Part shown: piece after piece, positions 23,267 to 31,565 of the stretch | Numbering within the stretch: the stretch's first letter is position 1 | Layout of the letters: every line of letters begins with the position of its first letter | Assembly (NCBI GenBank): GCA_040902895.1 | Contig: JBBDWL010000099.1 | Span: 1 to 64,000, forward strand | Length of the DNA stretch: 64,000 bases | Source of the DNA: JALYRV01 sp040902895 | GTDB lineage: Bacteria; Acidobacteriota; Vicinamibacteria; Vicinamibacterales; SCN-69-37 | Direction of reading: 5' to 3' | The notes under the pieces: generated by a model | Databases searched by the model: none | Told to the model about the DNA's origin: nothing | What the model saw: only the letters and a program-made list of their open reading frames with translations | Made by a program: the position numbers and the translations under genes

Positions 23267-25938
23267 ACAGACATGTCCTCCGCTTCGTGGCCATGGTTCG
23301 CCGCTGGCTCGGTCTCGATGCCCGGGATCGCACGCTCGACGCCGAACTCGAGTCGTTTCTCCAGCACGACATCGAAGCCAGGATCGAATCGGGCATGATG
23401 CCGGAGGAAGCGCGCCGCACGGCGCTGGCCGCGATCGGCGGCATGCAACAAACACGGGAGTCTGCCCGCGACGCGCGCGCGGGCGCTTCGCTGGACGCGC
23501 TCGCCCGCGACATCCGATACGCGGCACGTACCCTTCGCCGATCGCCTGCCCTGTCGCTGGCCGTCGTGGGCAGCCTCGCGGTCGGCATTGCCGTCACCGT
23601 CGTGGCGTATGCGTTCATCAACGCGTGGATGTTCAAGGCTTACCCTGGCATCACCGATCAGAAACGGTTGCTGAACGTGGAGATCCGGCGGCTTCCAAGT
23701 GGCCGCCCTCCGGGCAACCCTCTGGATTCCAGCGAGGACTACCATGCCCTTCGCGAGGGCCTCTCGACCTTGAGCGACGTGGCGGCCGCCACCGCGCAGC
23801 GGATCGCCCTTGAGCTGCCTGAACCGCGGTCGGTGCTCGGACTCCTTGTCTCTGACAATTACTTTGATGTGCTTGGCTTCCGCCCTGCACTGGGACGGAC
23901 GTTTGGTCCACACGAGGCACAGCCCGCCAACGCCGGCGTCGCCGTTGTGTCTCACCGCCTCTGGCGTGAGGCGCTGGACAGCGACCCAGGTGTGATTGGA
24001 CGGACCATCCGCGTGGGCGGACAGGTCGTGCAAGTGATTGGCGTGGCTGCGCCAGATTTTGCCGGCACGACGGTCCGGTTGGGTCGTGAGGGTCCGGACG
24101 TCTGGCTGCCGTTGGCACTTCGGTCGCGTATCGCGCCGGACTCCGCGACGATCCTGCGTCCCGATGGTCTGTTCTTCGTCGGCCGGTTGAAGCCTGGCGT
24201 TGAAGCGGCCGCCGTCGTCGTCGCCGCCACGGTGATCGCCTCGAACCGCGCGGCAGCGGCCGGGTCACAACAGGGATTGGCGTCCGCATCTGCCGTCTCA
24301 CAGTTGGATCCGGCATTCAGGGCGAGGGCCATCCTCTTCGTGATGGCCATTCCGGTGCTCGTGCTCGCGATCGCCTGCGTGAATGCCGCCAGCCTCACGC
24401 TGGCCCGAGGATCGCGTCAGCGCCGCGACGTCGCCATTCGTCTGGCCATCGGCGCAGGGCGCGGACGAGTCGTCCGCCAGCTCTTGCTCGAAAGCCTCCT
24501 GCTCGCGTGCATGGCGGCCGCCGCAGCCCTTCCGCTCGCCTGGCTTACCCTGACGGCCGCAAGTGGCCGCCTGTCATTAGCGATGCCGATCGATGCCATG
24601 GTGCTCGCCTGGACGCTCTTGACCGCGGTGATTTGCGCTGTTGCGTCAGGACTCGTACCAGCCTTTCGGGTCACAGCGCACGCGCCGTTGCAGGCGCTGA
24701 GTGTCTCGCGCGCCGCGACGGAGGCGACTCCGTCCGAATCGCGAGGCAAGCGCCGCATGGTGGTCGCGCAGATCGCGTTGTCGATCGGCGTGCTGGTGGC
24801 GGCCAGTCAACTCATTACCCTTGTCGAAGGGCAGGGAGGGACGGGAGGGACGCCTTCAGATCGCCTCCTCTTGACGTCGTTTGACCTCGATCAACTTCGC
24901 TACCCACCGGAATCCGCCGCCGACTTCTATCAGCGGCTGCTCGACGGTGCGTCGCATCTGCCGGGTGCAGAGGCCGTCGGTCTCGCCCGCCCGACGTCCG
25001 TGTGGACGTTTGGACGCGGCAAGGGACCTGGCTCGGTCATCGTGTGGGCGCCGGGTCGCGAATCGGAGATCGTGATCGGCGGCTATGCTGGTGGCGATCT
25101 CTTTGGCGCCATCGGGCTGCGGTTGACGACAGGCCGGACATTCACAGCCGAGGATCGGACAGGCCCACCTCGCGTCGCCATCGTCAACCAGATCTATGCG
25201 GAGGGTTTGCCTGATCGACAGGCCGTTGGACGAACAGTTCGGGTGGCAGCGTGGCGGCGCCAAACCAACAAGGAGGCACTGGCTGAGGCACGGGAGGTGA
25301 CGATCGTCGGCGTGGTTGAGTCGGCCGGCGAGCGGCGGTACACGCGTGACGGCAAAGCCGTCAGCAAGGTGTATGTTCCGTCGCCGCTCGGACCTGAGCC
25401 CGCGCTCACGCTCTACACGCGGGCCCGGGACAGGGCCGAAGACCTGGCGCCGGCAATTCGAGCGTTGGCGAACCGCATCGATGCACGCGTCCCCATCGGC
25501 GACATGGGCTCGCTCGCGTCGGTGAATGAGCGATCGATGGGGCCATCACACTGGCTCACCAGGATGTCCGTACTTCTGGGCGTGATCGCCCTGCTGCTTG
25601 CGGCAGCCGGCCTGTTCGCCACATCCTCATACGCCGTGACGCAACGCGCGCGGGAGTTCGCGGTACGCCTGGCGCTCGGCGCGGACCCACGCGGTGTGTT
25701 GACGCTCGTGCTGACCCAGTCGATGAAAACGGTCTCGATCGGGTTTTTCATTGGCAGCGCGGTCGGCCTCGGGGTGAGCCGTCTCGTCGCGACGCAGTTC
25801 CCCGGCGCGGGTGGTCCCAACATTCCTGCAATCGCCCTATCGTCTGCGCTCCTCGTCGCCGTGATGCTCGTCGCGAGCGCCATTCCGGCGATGCGTGCGG
25901 CGCAAGTCGATCTGGTCGCGAGCTTGAAGGACGGGTAG
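23263..25938 (+). CDS. ADOP-type ABC transporter permease, 891 aa
   Basis: Acidobacterial duplicated orphan permease. The N-terminal prefix domain (DRTLDAELESFLQHDIEARI ... ARRTALAAIGG) is followed by two FtsX/MacB-like units, each with a periplasmic MacB-PCD domain and four membrane helices (for example SPALSLAVVGSLAVGIAVTV; LLGVIALLLAAAGLFATSSY; AIALSSALLVAVMLVASAIP). No ABC ATPase gene is adjacent, hence 'orphan'. MacB-like permeases move lipoproteins or toxic compounds; the substrate here is unknown. Start fixed by the overlap with padR. Confidence 0.92.
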   Translation: MNRHVLRFVAMVRRWLGLDARDRTLDAELESFLQHDIEARIESGMMPEEARRTALAAIGGMQQTRESARDARAGASLDALARDIRYAARTLRRSPALSLAVVGSLAVGIAVTVVAYAFINAWMFKAYPGITDQKRLLNVEIRRLPSGRPPGNPLDSSEDYHALREGLSTLSDVAAATAQRIALELPEPRSVLGLLVSDNYFDVLGFRPALGRTFGPHEAQPANAGVAVVSHRLWREALDSDPGVIGRTIRVGGQVVQVIGVAAPDFAGTTVRLGREGPDVWLPLALRSRIAPDSATILRPDGLFFVGRLKPGVEAAAVVVAATVIASNRAAAAGSQQGLASASAVSQLDPAFRARAILFVMAIPVLVLAIACVNAASLTLARGSRQRRDVAIRLAIGAGRGRVVRQLLLESLLLACMAAAAALPLAWLTLTAASGRLSLAMPIDAMVLAWTLLTAVICAVASGLVPAFRVTAHAPLQALSVSRAATEATPSESRGKRRMVVAQIALSIGVLVAASQLITLVEGQGGTGGTPSDRLLLTSFDLDQLRYPPESAADFYQRLLDGASHLPGAEAVGLARPTSVWTFGRGKGPGSVIVWAPGRESEIVIGGYAGGDLFGAIGLRLTTGRTFTAEDRTGPPRVAIVNQIYAEGLPDRQAVGRTVRVAAWRRQTNKEALAEAREVTIVGVVESAGERRYTRDGKAVSKVYVPSPLGPEPALTLYTRARDRAEDLAPAIRALANRIDARVPIGDMGSLASVNERSMGPSHWLTRMSVLLGVIALLLAAAGLFATSSYAVTQRAREFAVRLALGADPRGVLTLVLTQSMKTVSIGFFIGSAVGLGVSRLVATQFPGAGGPNIPAIALSSALLVAVMLVASAIPAMRAAQVDLVASLKDG

Positions 25939-25968
25939 CGCCCGCCCTTTCGCTTTTAACGGCCTCGT

Positions 25969-25997
25969 TTTACACAATCGAGCTATTCGCCTATGCT
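25969..25997 (+). promoter_or_regulatory. Promoter of the truncated VWA copy
   Basis: TTTACA (25969-25974), 17-bp spacer, TATGCT (25992-25997), essentially the same as the promoter at 21163-21191 and with the same distance to the ATG. It belongs to the duplicated segment. Confidence 0.7.
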
Positions 25998-26014
25998 CCG
26001 GTTCGGACTTCCAT

Positions 26015-26401
26015 ATGCGGCCGCTACTGCGCTGGACGCTGTTCTTCGCTGCTGGATACATCATTAGCGCCGCGTTACTCTCCCAACAGCGATTCACGAG
26101 CGGCACGTCTCTGCTCATCCTGGATGTGTCCGTACTCGATCGCGACGGCAATCCGGTCACCGACCTCGGGCCTGAGGACCTCATCGTCACGCTGAACGGA
26201 ACGACGCAACCCGTTCGGACGATGGTCTTCCTCACCACGCAGACCTCGAAGGCAAATGCGACGACTCGCGGCCCCGGCTTCCCGGTATCGCCGTCTCCCG
26301 CGCCGCCGGCTCATTTGAAGAGCGAGCCGGATCCCACTGCGACTGCGAAGGATGTCGTCGGGGATCAGCTGAGTTGCGAGGCCGGCATCCCGACTCTGTA
26401 A
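26015..26401 (+). pseudogene. Truncated duplicate of the VWA gene, 128 codons
   Basis: Starts MRPLLRWTLFFAAGYIISAA and follows the 21209 gene closely (SLLILDVSVLDRDGNPVTDL, PEDLIVTLNGTTQPV) for about 110 residues including promoter and leader, then diverges (KDVVGDQLSCEAGIPTL) and stops before the VWA domain. The signal peptide and N-terminal domain are intact, so a short secreted product is possible, but the gene looks like a remnant of a duplication flanking the PadR-ADOP pair. Confidence 0.8.
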
Positions 26402-26445
26402 ACGGAATCCCTTCTGGCGGGAATCTTGTTTAAGAGGAGCCCGAT

Positions 26446-26916
26446 ATGAAACGCATTTCTGCCGCAGTCATGACGCTCTGTTTTGTCGCCGCCGCCCCCG
26501 TGCTGGCCCAGCACCAGAGACCTCATCCCCACGGCCAGCCTCACGACCGTTCCCATCATGGCCCGATCGATCCGGCCGTCCACGCCGCGATGCACGCGCT
26601 CGTCGCCGGCAACTGGCACGGCACGATTCACGACGACGGCGAGCAGGCGCGCCAGCTCGATCTTGCAGTGACGCGCGAGAAGAACGGCTCCTTCACGTTG
26701 AAGGCGACAGCCGAGAATCCTCTCAGGGCGGGATCGGCCACCGACGTGTCAATCGAGGCCGGCACGATTGAATGGACCCAGAATCTGTCAGCCGGGTCGT
26801 GTAAGGCCACCGCCGTCGTCAGCGCGCCAAGCGGAAAGACTGCAGCAAGCATGACGGGCGTGATGGCCTGCGACGGCAAGCGTCTTTCGTTTGCGTTGGA
26901 AAAGATGAAGGGCTGA
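26446..26916 (+). CDS. Secreted His-rich hypothetical protein, 156 aa
   Basis: Cleavable signal peptide (SAAVMTLCFVAAAPVLAQ) followed by a His-rich segment (HQRPHPHGQPHDRSHHG) that could bind Cu, Zn or Ni, then a beta-rich domain of about 100 residues with two Cys (SAGSCKATAVV, GVMACDGKR) that may form a disulfide. GAGGAG precedes the ATG. It is the first gene before the ECF sigma factor and probably belongs to the same metal-related cluster. No known domain recognised. Confidence 0.7.
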   Translation: MKRISAAVMTLCFVAAAPVLAQHQRPHPHGQPHDRSHHGPIDPAVHAAMHALVAGNWHGTIHDDGEQARQLDLAVTREKNGSFTLKATAENPLRAGSATDVSIEAGTIEWTQNLSAGSCKATAVVSAPSGKTAASMTGVMACDGKRLSFALEKMKG

Positions 26917-26926
26917 GCCCTTCCGC

Positions 26927-27490
26927 GTGAGCGAAGAGCCGGAGCCGGCCGACGCCGCACTGATCGCTGCAACCGTGCGCGGCGACGAGGCGGCGTTTGC
27001 CGTCCTTGTCAGGCGCTACATTCGATCGGCAACGTTGCTGGCCGCGCAACTCCTGCGCGATCGCACGGAGGCTGAAGACGTGGTGCAGGAGTCGTTCACC
27101 ATCGTTTTCGCAAAGGCGGCGCGCTTCGATCCGGCACGGCCCTTCCCGCCGTGGCTGTTCGCGATCGTCCGCAGGCTTGCGCAGAAGAGGCGGGCACGGG
27201 ATGCGAGGCGAGCGCGATTGTTAAGACTCTGGACACGCGCGGGCGAGCCATCGATTACGACCGAGAACGCGTGGATCGCAACCCGTGACGTCGAGACTGC
27301 AGGCCGGGCAGTGCACGCGTTGCCGCCTATGCAACGCGCCTGCTTCGAGCTGGTGACGATGCGAGGACTTACGACTGCCGACGTTGCCGCCATGCATGGC
27401 ATCAGCGAATCGACGGTGCGCCAGCATCTTTTTCGCGCCCGCGCGGCGTTGCGCGCGAAGCTCAAGACCGACGAGGACGACCATGGCTGA
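26927..27490 (+). CDS. ECF-type RNA polymerase sigma factor, 187 aa
   Basis: Region 2 (LVRRYIRSATLLAAQLLRDRTEAEDVVQES ... FPPWLFAIVRRLA) and region 4 (LPPMQRACFELVTMRGLTTA ... MHGISESTVRQHLFRARAAL) of extracytoplasmic-function sigma factors. It directs transcription of a stress regulon, probably metal-related given the neighbours. GTG start at 26927, 8 nt after the preceding stop. Its end overlaps the next gene, a single-span membrane protein that may be its anti-sigma factor. Confidence 0.92.
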   Translation: MSEEPEPADAALIAATVRGDEAAFAVLVRRYIRSATLLAAQLLRDRTEAEDVVQESFTIVFAKAARFDPARPFPPWLFAIVRRLAQKRRARDARRARLLRLWTRAGEPSITTENAWIATRDVETAGRAVHALPPMQRACFELVTMRGLTTADVAAMHGISESTVRQHLFRARAALRAKLKTDEDDHG

Positions 27491-27824
27491 CCTTTTTGAT
27501 ACCCGCGGAGTCCCCGATGATCAGCAGTACTGGGACTCGCTCGCGCAGCGTGTTGCGTCCGCGGCTGTCGTCGGCGCAAAGCCTGATTTCATCGACTGGC
27601 TCGGCAACTCGCGGGCGAGCTGGATCGCCGCCTCGGTCATCGCGTCTCTTGTGTTCGGGCTGATCGTCGCACCCGCACGGCGGGACTCGGCGCCGCCCGC
27701 GCCTGCCGATTGGCAGAACGCACTCGCGCCGGCGGACGACATCGCGCGGGAGGTCATCGTCAGCGATACGCCGCCGCCGATCGGCAGGCTGCTCACTCGC
27801 GGTGCAGGCGAGGTGAGCAAGTGA
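27483..27824 (+). CDS. Single-span membrane protein, possible anti-sigma factor, 113 aa
   Basis: Cytoplasmic N-terminus (MADLFDTRGVPDDQQYWDSL), one membrane helix (WIAASVIASLVFGLIVAP, about 41-58) and a periplasmic Pro/Ala-rich tail. Size, topology and overlap with the ECF sigma gene upstream and the Spy-like gene downstream fit an anti-sigma factor of a CnrYXH-like system, but no anti-sigma domain is recognised. Start ATG overlaps the sigma stop by 8 nt. Confidence 0.65.
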   Translation: MADLFDTRGVPDDQQYWDSLAQRVASAAVVGAKPDFIDWLGNSRASWIAASVIASLVFGLIVAPARRDSAPPAPADWQNALAPADDIAREVIVSDTPPPIGRLLTRGAGEVSK

Positions 27825-28189
27825 GGGCGCCCATCTGGACGAAGGGACTCTTGCTGCTCGCTGCCACGCTGGCGGCGGGATTCGGCCTTGGCGTGGCCTA
27901 TGAACGCGCGCAGCCGACGTCCGCCCACGTACGCCCGGCGGTGCGGGACCATCTGATCGATCGTCTCAACAGCGAGCTCGATCTCGACGCGTCGCAGCGC
28001 GCGGCGCTCGAGCGCATTCTGGAACGGCGGCAGCGCGAGATGGATTCCACCTGGCATGCCATGCAGCCGCACGTTCGTGCGACACTCGACTCAACGCTGC
28101 GGGAAGTCGAATCGGTGCTCAAACCCGACCAGGTGTCCAAGTACCGAAAGCTCGTGGAGTCGATGCACTCCTCCGGCCATCATCGCTGA
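27821..28189 (+). CDS. Spy/CpxP-like periplasmic metal-sensor protein, 122 aa
   Basis: N-terminal membrane anchor or signal (GLLLLAATLAAGFGLGVAYE) and a helical periplasmic domain (LDLDASQRAALERILERRQR ... VRATLDSTLREVESVLKPDQ), matching the LTxxQ-helix organisation of Spy/CpxP and heavy-metal sensor CnrX/ZraP proteins. It ends SSGHHR with possible metal-binding His. GTG start overlaps the upstream stop (GTGA). It probably senses metal or envelope stress for the ECF sigma factor; inferred from context. Confidence 0.8.
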   Translation: MRAPIWTKGLLLLAATLAAGFGLGVAYERAQPTSAHVRPAVRDHLIDRLNSELDLDASQRAALERILERRQREMDSTWHAMQPHVRATLDSTLREVESVLKPDQVSKYRKLVESMHSSGHHR

Positions 28190-28201
28190 GACTTCCTGCG
28201 C

Positions 28202-28390
28202 ATGGCTGATCCACTTCGCGATGCTGAGCAGCAAACGGACGAAAGAACGCCGCTCTGGGTCAAGGTGTTTGGCGGCATCCTGCTGGCTGCGATCCTCCTC
28301 GTCCTGATCCTCCTGTTCGTACGCGGCCCGCACCGCCCAGGCGGTCACAGGCTGTCGGGAGGCCACACATCGCCTGGCGGCCATCGATGA
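28202..28390 (+). CDS. Small membrane protein with His-rich tail, 62 aa
   Basis: One strong membrane helix (VFGGILLAAILLVLILLFV) followed by a periplasmic tail with repeated GGH and GHR motifs (HRPGGHRLSGGHTSPGGHR) suited to binding Cu or Ni. It is 12 nt after the Spy-like gene and its stop overlaps the next start. Unrecognised; likely a metal-handling accessory of the ECF operon. Confidence 0.65.
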   Translation: MADPLRDAEQQTDERTPLWVKVFGGILLAAILLVLILLFVRGPHRPGGHRLSGGHTSPGGHR

Positions 28391-28944
28391 TCATGTCGCC
28401 GCGCGTCCGCAAGCTCGCGCTGACGGCGCACGTCACGTCGTCGGTTGGCTGGATCGGCGCAGTCCTCGCCTTTCTCGGAATGTCAATCGTCGGGCTCACC
28501 AGTCCTGACGAACAAACGGTGCGCGGGGTATATCTCGTGATGGAACCGACCGCATGGGCCGTCCTCGTCCCGCTGGCGTTCGCGTCGCTCGTCACCGGAA
28601 TCGTCCAGGGACTCGGCACGACATGGGGACTCTTCCGGCACTACTGGGTCATTTTCAAGCTGATCCTCACCGTGTTTGCGACCGCCATCCTGCTCGTCTA
28701 CATGGAGACGTTTCGCATCATGGCTCGGATCGCGGCCGACCCGGCCGCCGATCTCGCCTCGGTGCGGAACGCGTCTCCAAGATTCCACGCCTTGCTCGCC
28801 CTGTTTGTGCTGCTCGTGACCACCCTGCTGGCGATTTATAAGCCGCGCGGCGTGACGGCGTACGGCCGCCGCAAACAGCTCGAGCAGCGGAAGCGAACCA
28901 ACGCGATGCTCCCCCGAGCGCTCCGCGGCTATAATTCCGAGTAG
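28387..28944 (+). CDS. Four-helix integral membrane protein, 185 aa
   Basis: Four hydrophobic segments (LTAHVTSSVGWIGAVLAFLG; AWAVLVPLAFASLVTGIVQG; HYWVIFKLILTVFATAILLV; LLALFVLLVTTLLAIY) with the LTAHV.SSVGWIG and GLFRHYWV.FKL patterns of a family of uncharacterised DUF2269-like membrane proteins known from Actinobacteria and others. His residues in helices 1 and 3 could bind haem or copper. Last gene of the ECF-led operon, overlapping the previous stop. Function unknown. Confidence 0.75.
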   Translation: MIMSPRVRKLALTAHVTSSVGWIGAVLAFLGMSIVGLTSPDEQTVRGVYLVMEPTAWAVLVPLAFASLVTGIVQGLGTTWGLFRHYWVIFKLILTVFATAILLVYMETFRIMARIAADPAADLASVRNASPRFHALLALFVLLVTTLLAIYKPRGVTAYGRRKQLEQRKRTNAMLPRALRGYNSE

Positions 28945-28967
28945 CGTCTGTCGAGGGAGAAAGAAAC

Positions 28968-29450
28968 ATGTCTCGCAAGCTAATCGCAACTGCATTGGGC
29001 GTTCTCGCTTTGGCTACGAGCGCGTGCGATCAAGCGCCCAATGAGCCCACCCGGCTTTCTGCGACAGATCAGTTCGCTGCGGCACTGCGCGCGCAGGGAT
29101 TGAGCGTGAGGATCGAAGGTGCCCTTCCGAGTTGGACCACGCCCTATTTTTCTCCCCAAGCCACACAGCTCGCCGCGCCGATCTCCGAAGTACACGGCCC
29201 GGCGCGAATTCTGCTCTTCGAGTACGAGCGCGAAGCCGATGCCGTGGCAGAAGCCGCGAACGTTCGGCCCGATGGACAACCGAGCCGGACGGCGTTGATC
29301 ACATGGGTCGCGACGCCTCGCTTCTATCGCCAGGGACGGCTCATCGCTCTCTATGTCGGATGCGATGCGAGGATTCTAGGGGCGCTCCAGAATGTGGCAG
29401 GACCGCCGTTCGTCGTGGGCTCGACCCCTTGCACTCTCTCAGGACTCTGA
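28968..29450 (+). CDS. Lipoprotein, 160 aa
   Basis: Lipobox at ALATSAC (Cys20) and a mature alpha/beta domain without recognised family; GPARILLFEYEREADAVAEA and Cys at LYVGCDARI and TPCTLSGL are the most distinctive parts. GAGGGAGAAAG precedes the ATG. It lies between the membrane-protein gene and the DUF4198-like gene. Function unknown. Confidence 0.65.
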   Translation: MSRKLIATALGVLALATSACDQAPNEPTRLSATDQFAAALRAQGLSVRIEGALPSWTTPYFSPQATQLAAPISEVHGPARILLFEYEREADAVAEAANVRPDGQPSRTALITWVATPRFYRQGRLIALYVGCDARILGALQNVAGPPFVVGSTPCTLSGL

Positions 29451-29460
29451 GCGGTCCATA

Positions 29461-30336
29461 ATGCTCCCTATGTTCCGTGCGAGCCTTGTCGGGAAGACAC
29501 GCAACTCACTACTGATTGCGTTCACGATAGGTATCGCCGCACTCGCCGTTGTCGGTCTGGCCGCGCACGAATTCTGGGTCACGGCTGCGCGATGGCAAGT
29601 CGCGCCGAGTGGGCGGCTCACCATCCTTGCGAACGTCGGCAGCGTGTTTCCTGCCGCTGACAGTTTCACCACGCCGGATCGGGTCGCCTCGGTGCGGCTG
29701 GTCGGCCCTCAGACCGACCTCACGATCCCGCCGCCGTATCGGCGCGAAGCGGATTCACTCGCAGCCGACATCGCCGCGCCGTCTACCCCAGGGACGTACG
29801 TGGGGGTGTTCGCTATCAGACCTCGGACGGCGGAGAAGAGCGGCGCCGTGTTCGAAGAGCACCTGAAGCACCAGGGTCTCAGACAGGTGGCGGCCGAACG
29901 CGCCGCGCGCGGTGAGACAGCGAAGGCGGTGCGTGAGCGCTATTCCCGTTATGGGAAGACGCTCATCACAGTTGGATCGGGAGGCGATCGCTCGGCGGCG
30001 ACTCGGCCACTCGGTCTGAAGCTCGAACTGGTCCCGCTCGTCGATCCAACAGGGCTTGCCGCCGGTTCCCGGCTGCGCGTGCGGCTCCTGTTGGACGGCA
30101 AGCCGTTGCCGGGAGCGCTGGCCGGCGCGATCTATGCCGGCTCGAAGGTCGCGCCGGATCAGTGGCCGCTGACAGCGGTGACCGATGCCCGCGGCGAGGC
30201 CGAGTTTCTCCTCGAGCATCGCGGACCGTGGCTCGTTCGCGCGGTGACCATGCAGCGGCGCGAGGACGAGTTAGGACCTGACGCGGCGGACTGGGAAACG
30301 TACTGGGCCTCGCTGACGTTTCGGCTCCGTCAATAG
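29461..30336 (+). CDS. DUF4198-like periplasmic protein, 291 aa
   Basis: After an N-terminal signal anchor (LLIAFTIGIAALAVVGLAAH) the mature part begins HEFWVTAARWQVAPSGRLTI and contains two beta-sandwich domains (LGLKLELVPLVDPTGLAAGS ... LLLDGKPLPGALAG ... DARGEAEFLLEHRGPWLVRA), the pattern of DUF4198 proteins. These are associated with nickel or cobalt uptake and other metal systems. The ATG at 29470 is an alternative start. It ends 20 nt from the convergent YqaA gene. Confidence 0.8.
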   Translation: MLPMFRASLVGKTRNSLLIAFTIGIAALAVVGLAAHEFWVTAARWQVAPSGRLTILANVGSVFPAADSFTTPDRVASVRLVGPQTDLTIPPPYRREADSLAADIAAPSTPGTYVGVFAIRPRTAEKSGAVFEEHLKHQGLRQVAAERAARGETAKAVRERYSRYGKTLITVGSGGDRSAATRPLGLKLELVPLVDPTGLAAGSRLRVRLLLDGKPLPGALAGAIYAGSKVAPDQWPLTAVTDARGEAEFLLEHRGPWLVRAVTMQRREDELGPDAADWETYWASLTFRLRQ

Positions 30337-30355
30337 GTTCACGCGCCGTATTTCT

Positions 30356-30772
30356 TCACTTAATCCAGCCAGCCGTCCACGCAACGGCGGCGTACCGTGC
30401 CGCCTTGCCGGCGATCGTCCAGACGGAGAATGCCTTGAACGGCATTCCCACTGCGCCTGCGGCCGCGACGAGCACATCACCGATCAGTGGCACCCATGAC
30501 AGCAGCATCGCGGGCGCGCCATAACGGTTGATCAGCCGCAGTGCGCGTTGCTGTCTCTGCGACACAGGCAGGGCCGCCGCCGTGCGCTGCCGTGCGAAGC
30601 GCCCCAGCGCAAACGTTGTGCATGCGCCAAAGTAGTTGCCGGCCGTCGCTACGAAGAGGAGCGGCGCGATCGGATAACCGTCACGTACGAGGAAAACCAG
30701 CGCAGGCTCTGACCCGAGCGGCAGTATCGTCGCCGCCAGAAAGCTCCACCCGAAGAGCGTCAGGTAAGCCAT
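30356..30772 (-). CDS. YqaA-family VTT/DedA-like membrane protein, 138 aa
   Basis: Short DedA/VTT-domain protein of the YqaA type: LTLFGWSFLAATILPLGSEP, GNYFGACTTFALGRF and YGAPAMLLSWVPLIGDVLVA, with membrane segments flanking a re-entrant loop. These proteins are thought to act in lipid scrambling or envelope homeostasis. The start at 30772 is preferred; a start at 30799 would overlap the end of lgt. It follows lgt by 20 nt on the same strand. Confidence 0.85.
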   Translation of the reverse strand: MAYLTLFGWSFLAATILPLGSEPALVFLVRDGYPIAPLLFVATAGNYFGACTTFALGRFARQRTAAALPVSQRQQRALRLINRYGAPAMLLSWVPLIGDVLVAAAGAVGMPFKAFSVWTIAGKAARYAAVAWTAGWIK

Positions 30773-30792
30773 CCGGCGGCAGTCTTGACCTT

Positions 30793-31551
30793 TCATGCAG
30801 GCGCAGGGCGGGATTGCCGAGCGCGTGGGGAGCTGGCGCGTGTGAGAAGCACGGCACCTATCGCCCCAAGAATGAATGCAAGAATCTGCGCCAGGGTGAA
30901 TCCGAAGAGGAGGGGCTCGTTGACGCGAATGAATTCGAGAAGGAACCGGAAGCCGCCCGCGAACAGAAAGTACTGCCCCAGAAGAGCCTGGTCGGCCACG
31001 CCGCGCTTCCGGCTGCGGATTAGCCACCAGGCGAGTCCGAGAAGGAAAATCGCTTCGTAGCTTTGCGTCGGATGAACTGGGACGTCGGTCGGCGGCAGTC
31101 CGTTCGGGAAGGCGACCGCCCACGGCAGATCGCTGGGCGTGCCGTAATCGTCGCCGACCAGGAAGCATCCGATGCGGCCCAACATCTGGCCGACGGCCAG
31201 CGCCGGCGCGGCTGCTGCAAGTGTCGGCACCAGCGGCGCGCGCATGATCGCGATGGCGATGAGACCGGATCCCACTCCGCCGATGACCCCGCCAAACCAG
31301 CTGAGACCACCGCGGCTGAAGAGCAGGTCCGCGACGGGCGCGGTGTCCGCGAATTCCACGACCCAGATGATTTTGGCGCCTAGTAAGCCACCGGCCGCAC
31401 CAACGATGGCCGCGTTCTCGAGATTCGCGGGCAAGCCGCGCGCCGCGAGTTCCCGACGGAACACCCAGAGGCCGGCCAGGAACCCCAGGGCCACCATGAC
31501 GCCGAAGCTGGTGATCTCGAGGTTCCCGATCCGGCCGATGACTGGGTACAT
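30793..31551 (-). CDS. lgt: Prolipoprotein diacylglyceryl transferase, 252 aa
   Basis: Transfers diacylglycerol from phosphatidylglycerol to the lipobox Cys of prolipoproteins. Seven hydrophobic segments and the Lgt signature GRIGCFLVGDDYGTPSDLPW, with HPTQSYEAIF and GGFRFLLEFIRVNEP as further conserved blocks. The usual GNFxN part reads GCFLVGDDYG, a variant also present in some distant Lgt proteins. The window encodes several lipoproteins that need it. Upstream lies the YcnI-SnoaL gene. Confidence 0.9.
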   Translation of the reverse strand: MYPVIGRIGNLEITSFGVMVALGFLAGLWVFRRELAARGLPANLENAAIVGAAGGLLGAKIIWVVEFADTAPVADLLFSRGGLSWFGGVIGGVGSGLIAIAIMRAPLVPTLAAAAPALAVGQMLGRIGCFLVGDDYGTPSDLPWAVAFPNGLPPTDVPVHPTQSYEAIFLLGLAWWLIRSRKRGVADQALLGQYFLFAGGFRFLLEFIRVNEPLLFGFTLAQILAFILGAIGAVLLTRASSPRARQSRPAPA

Positions 31552-31565
31552 CGCTACATGCCTGT

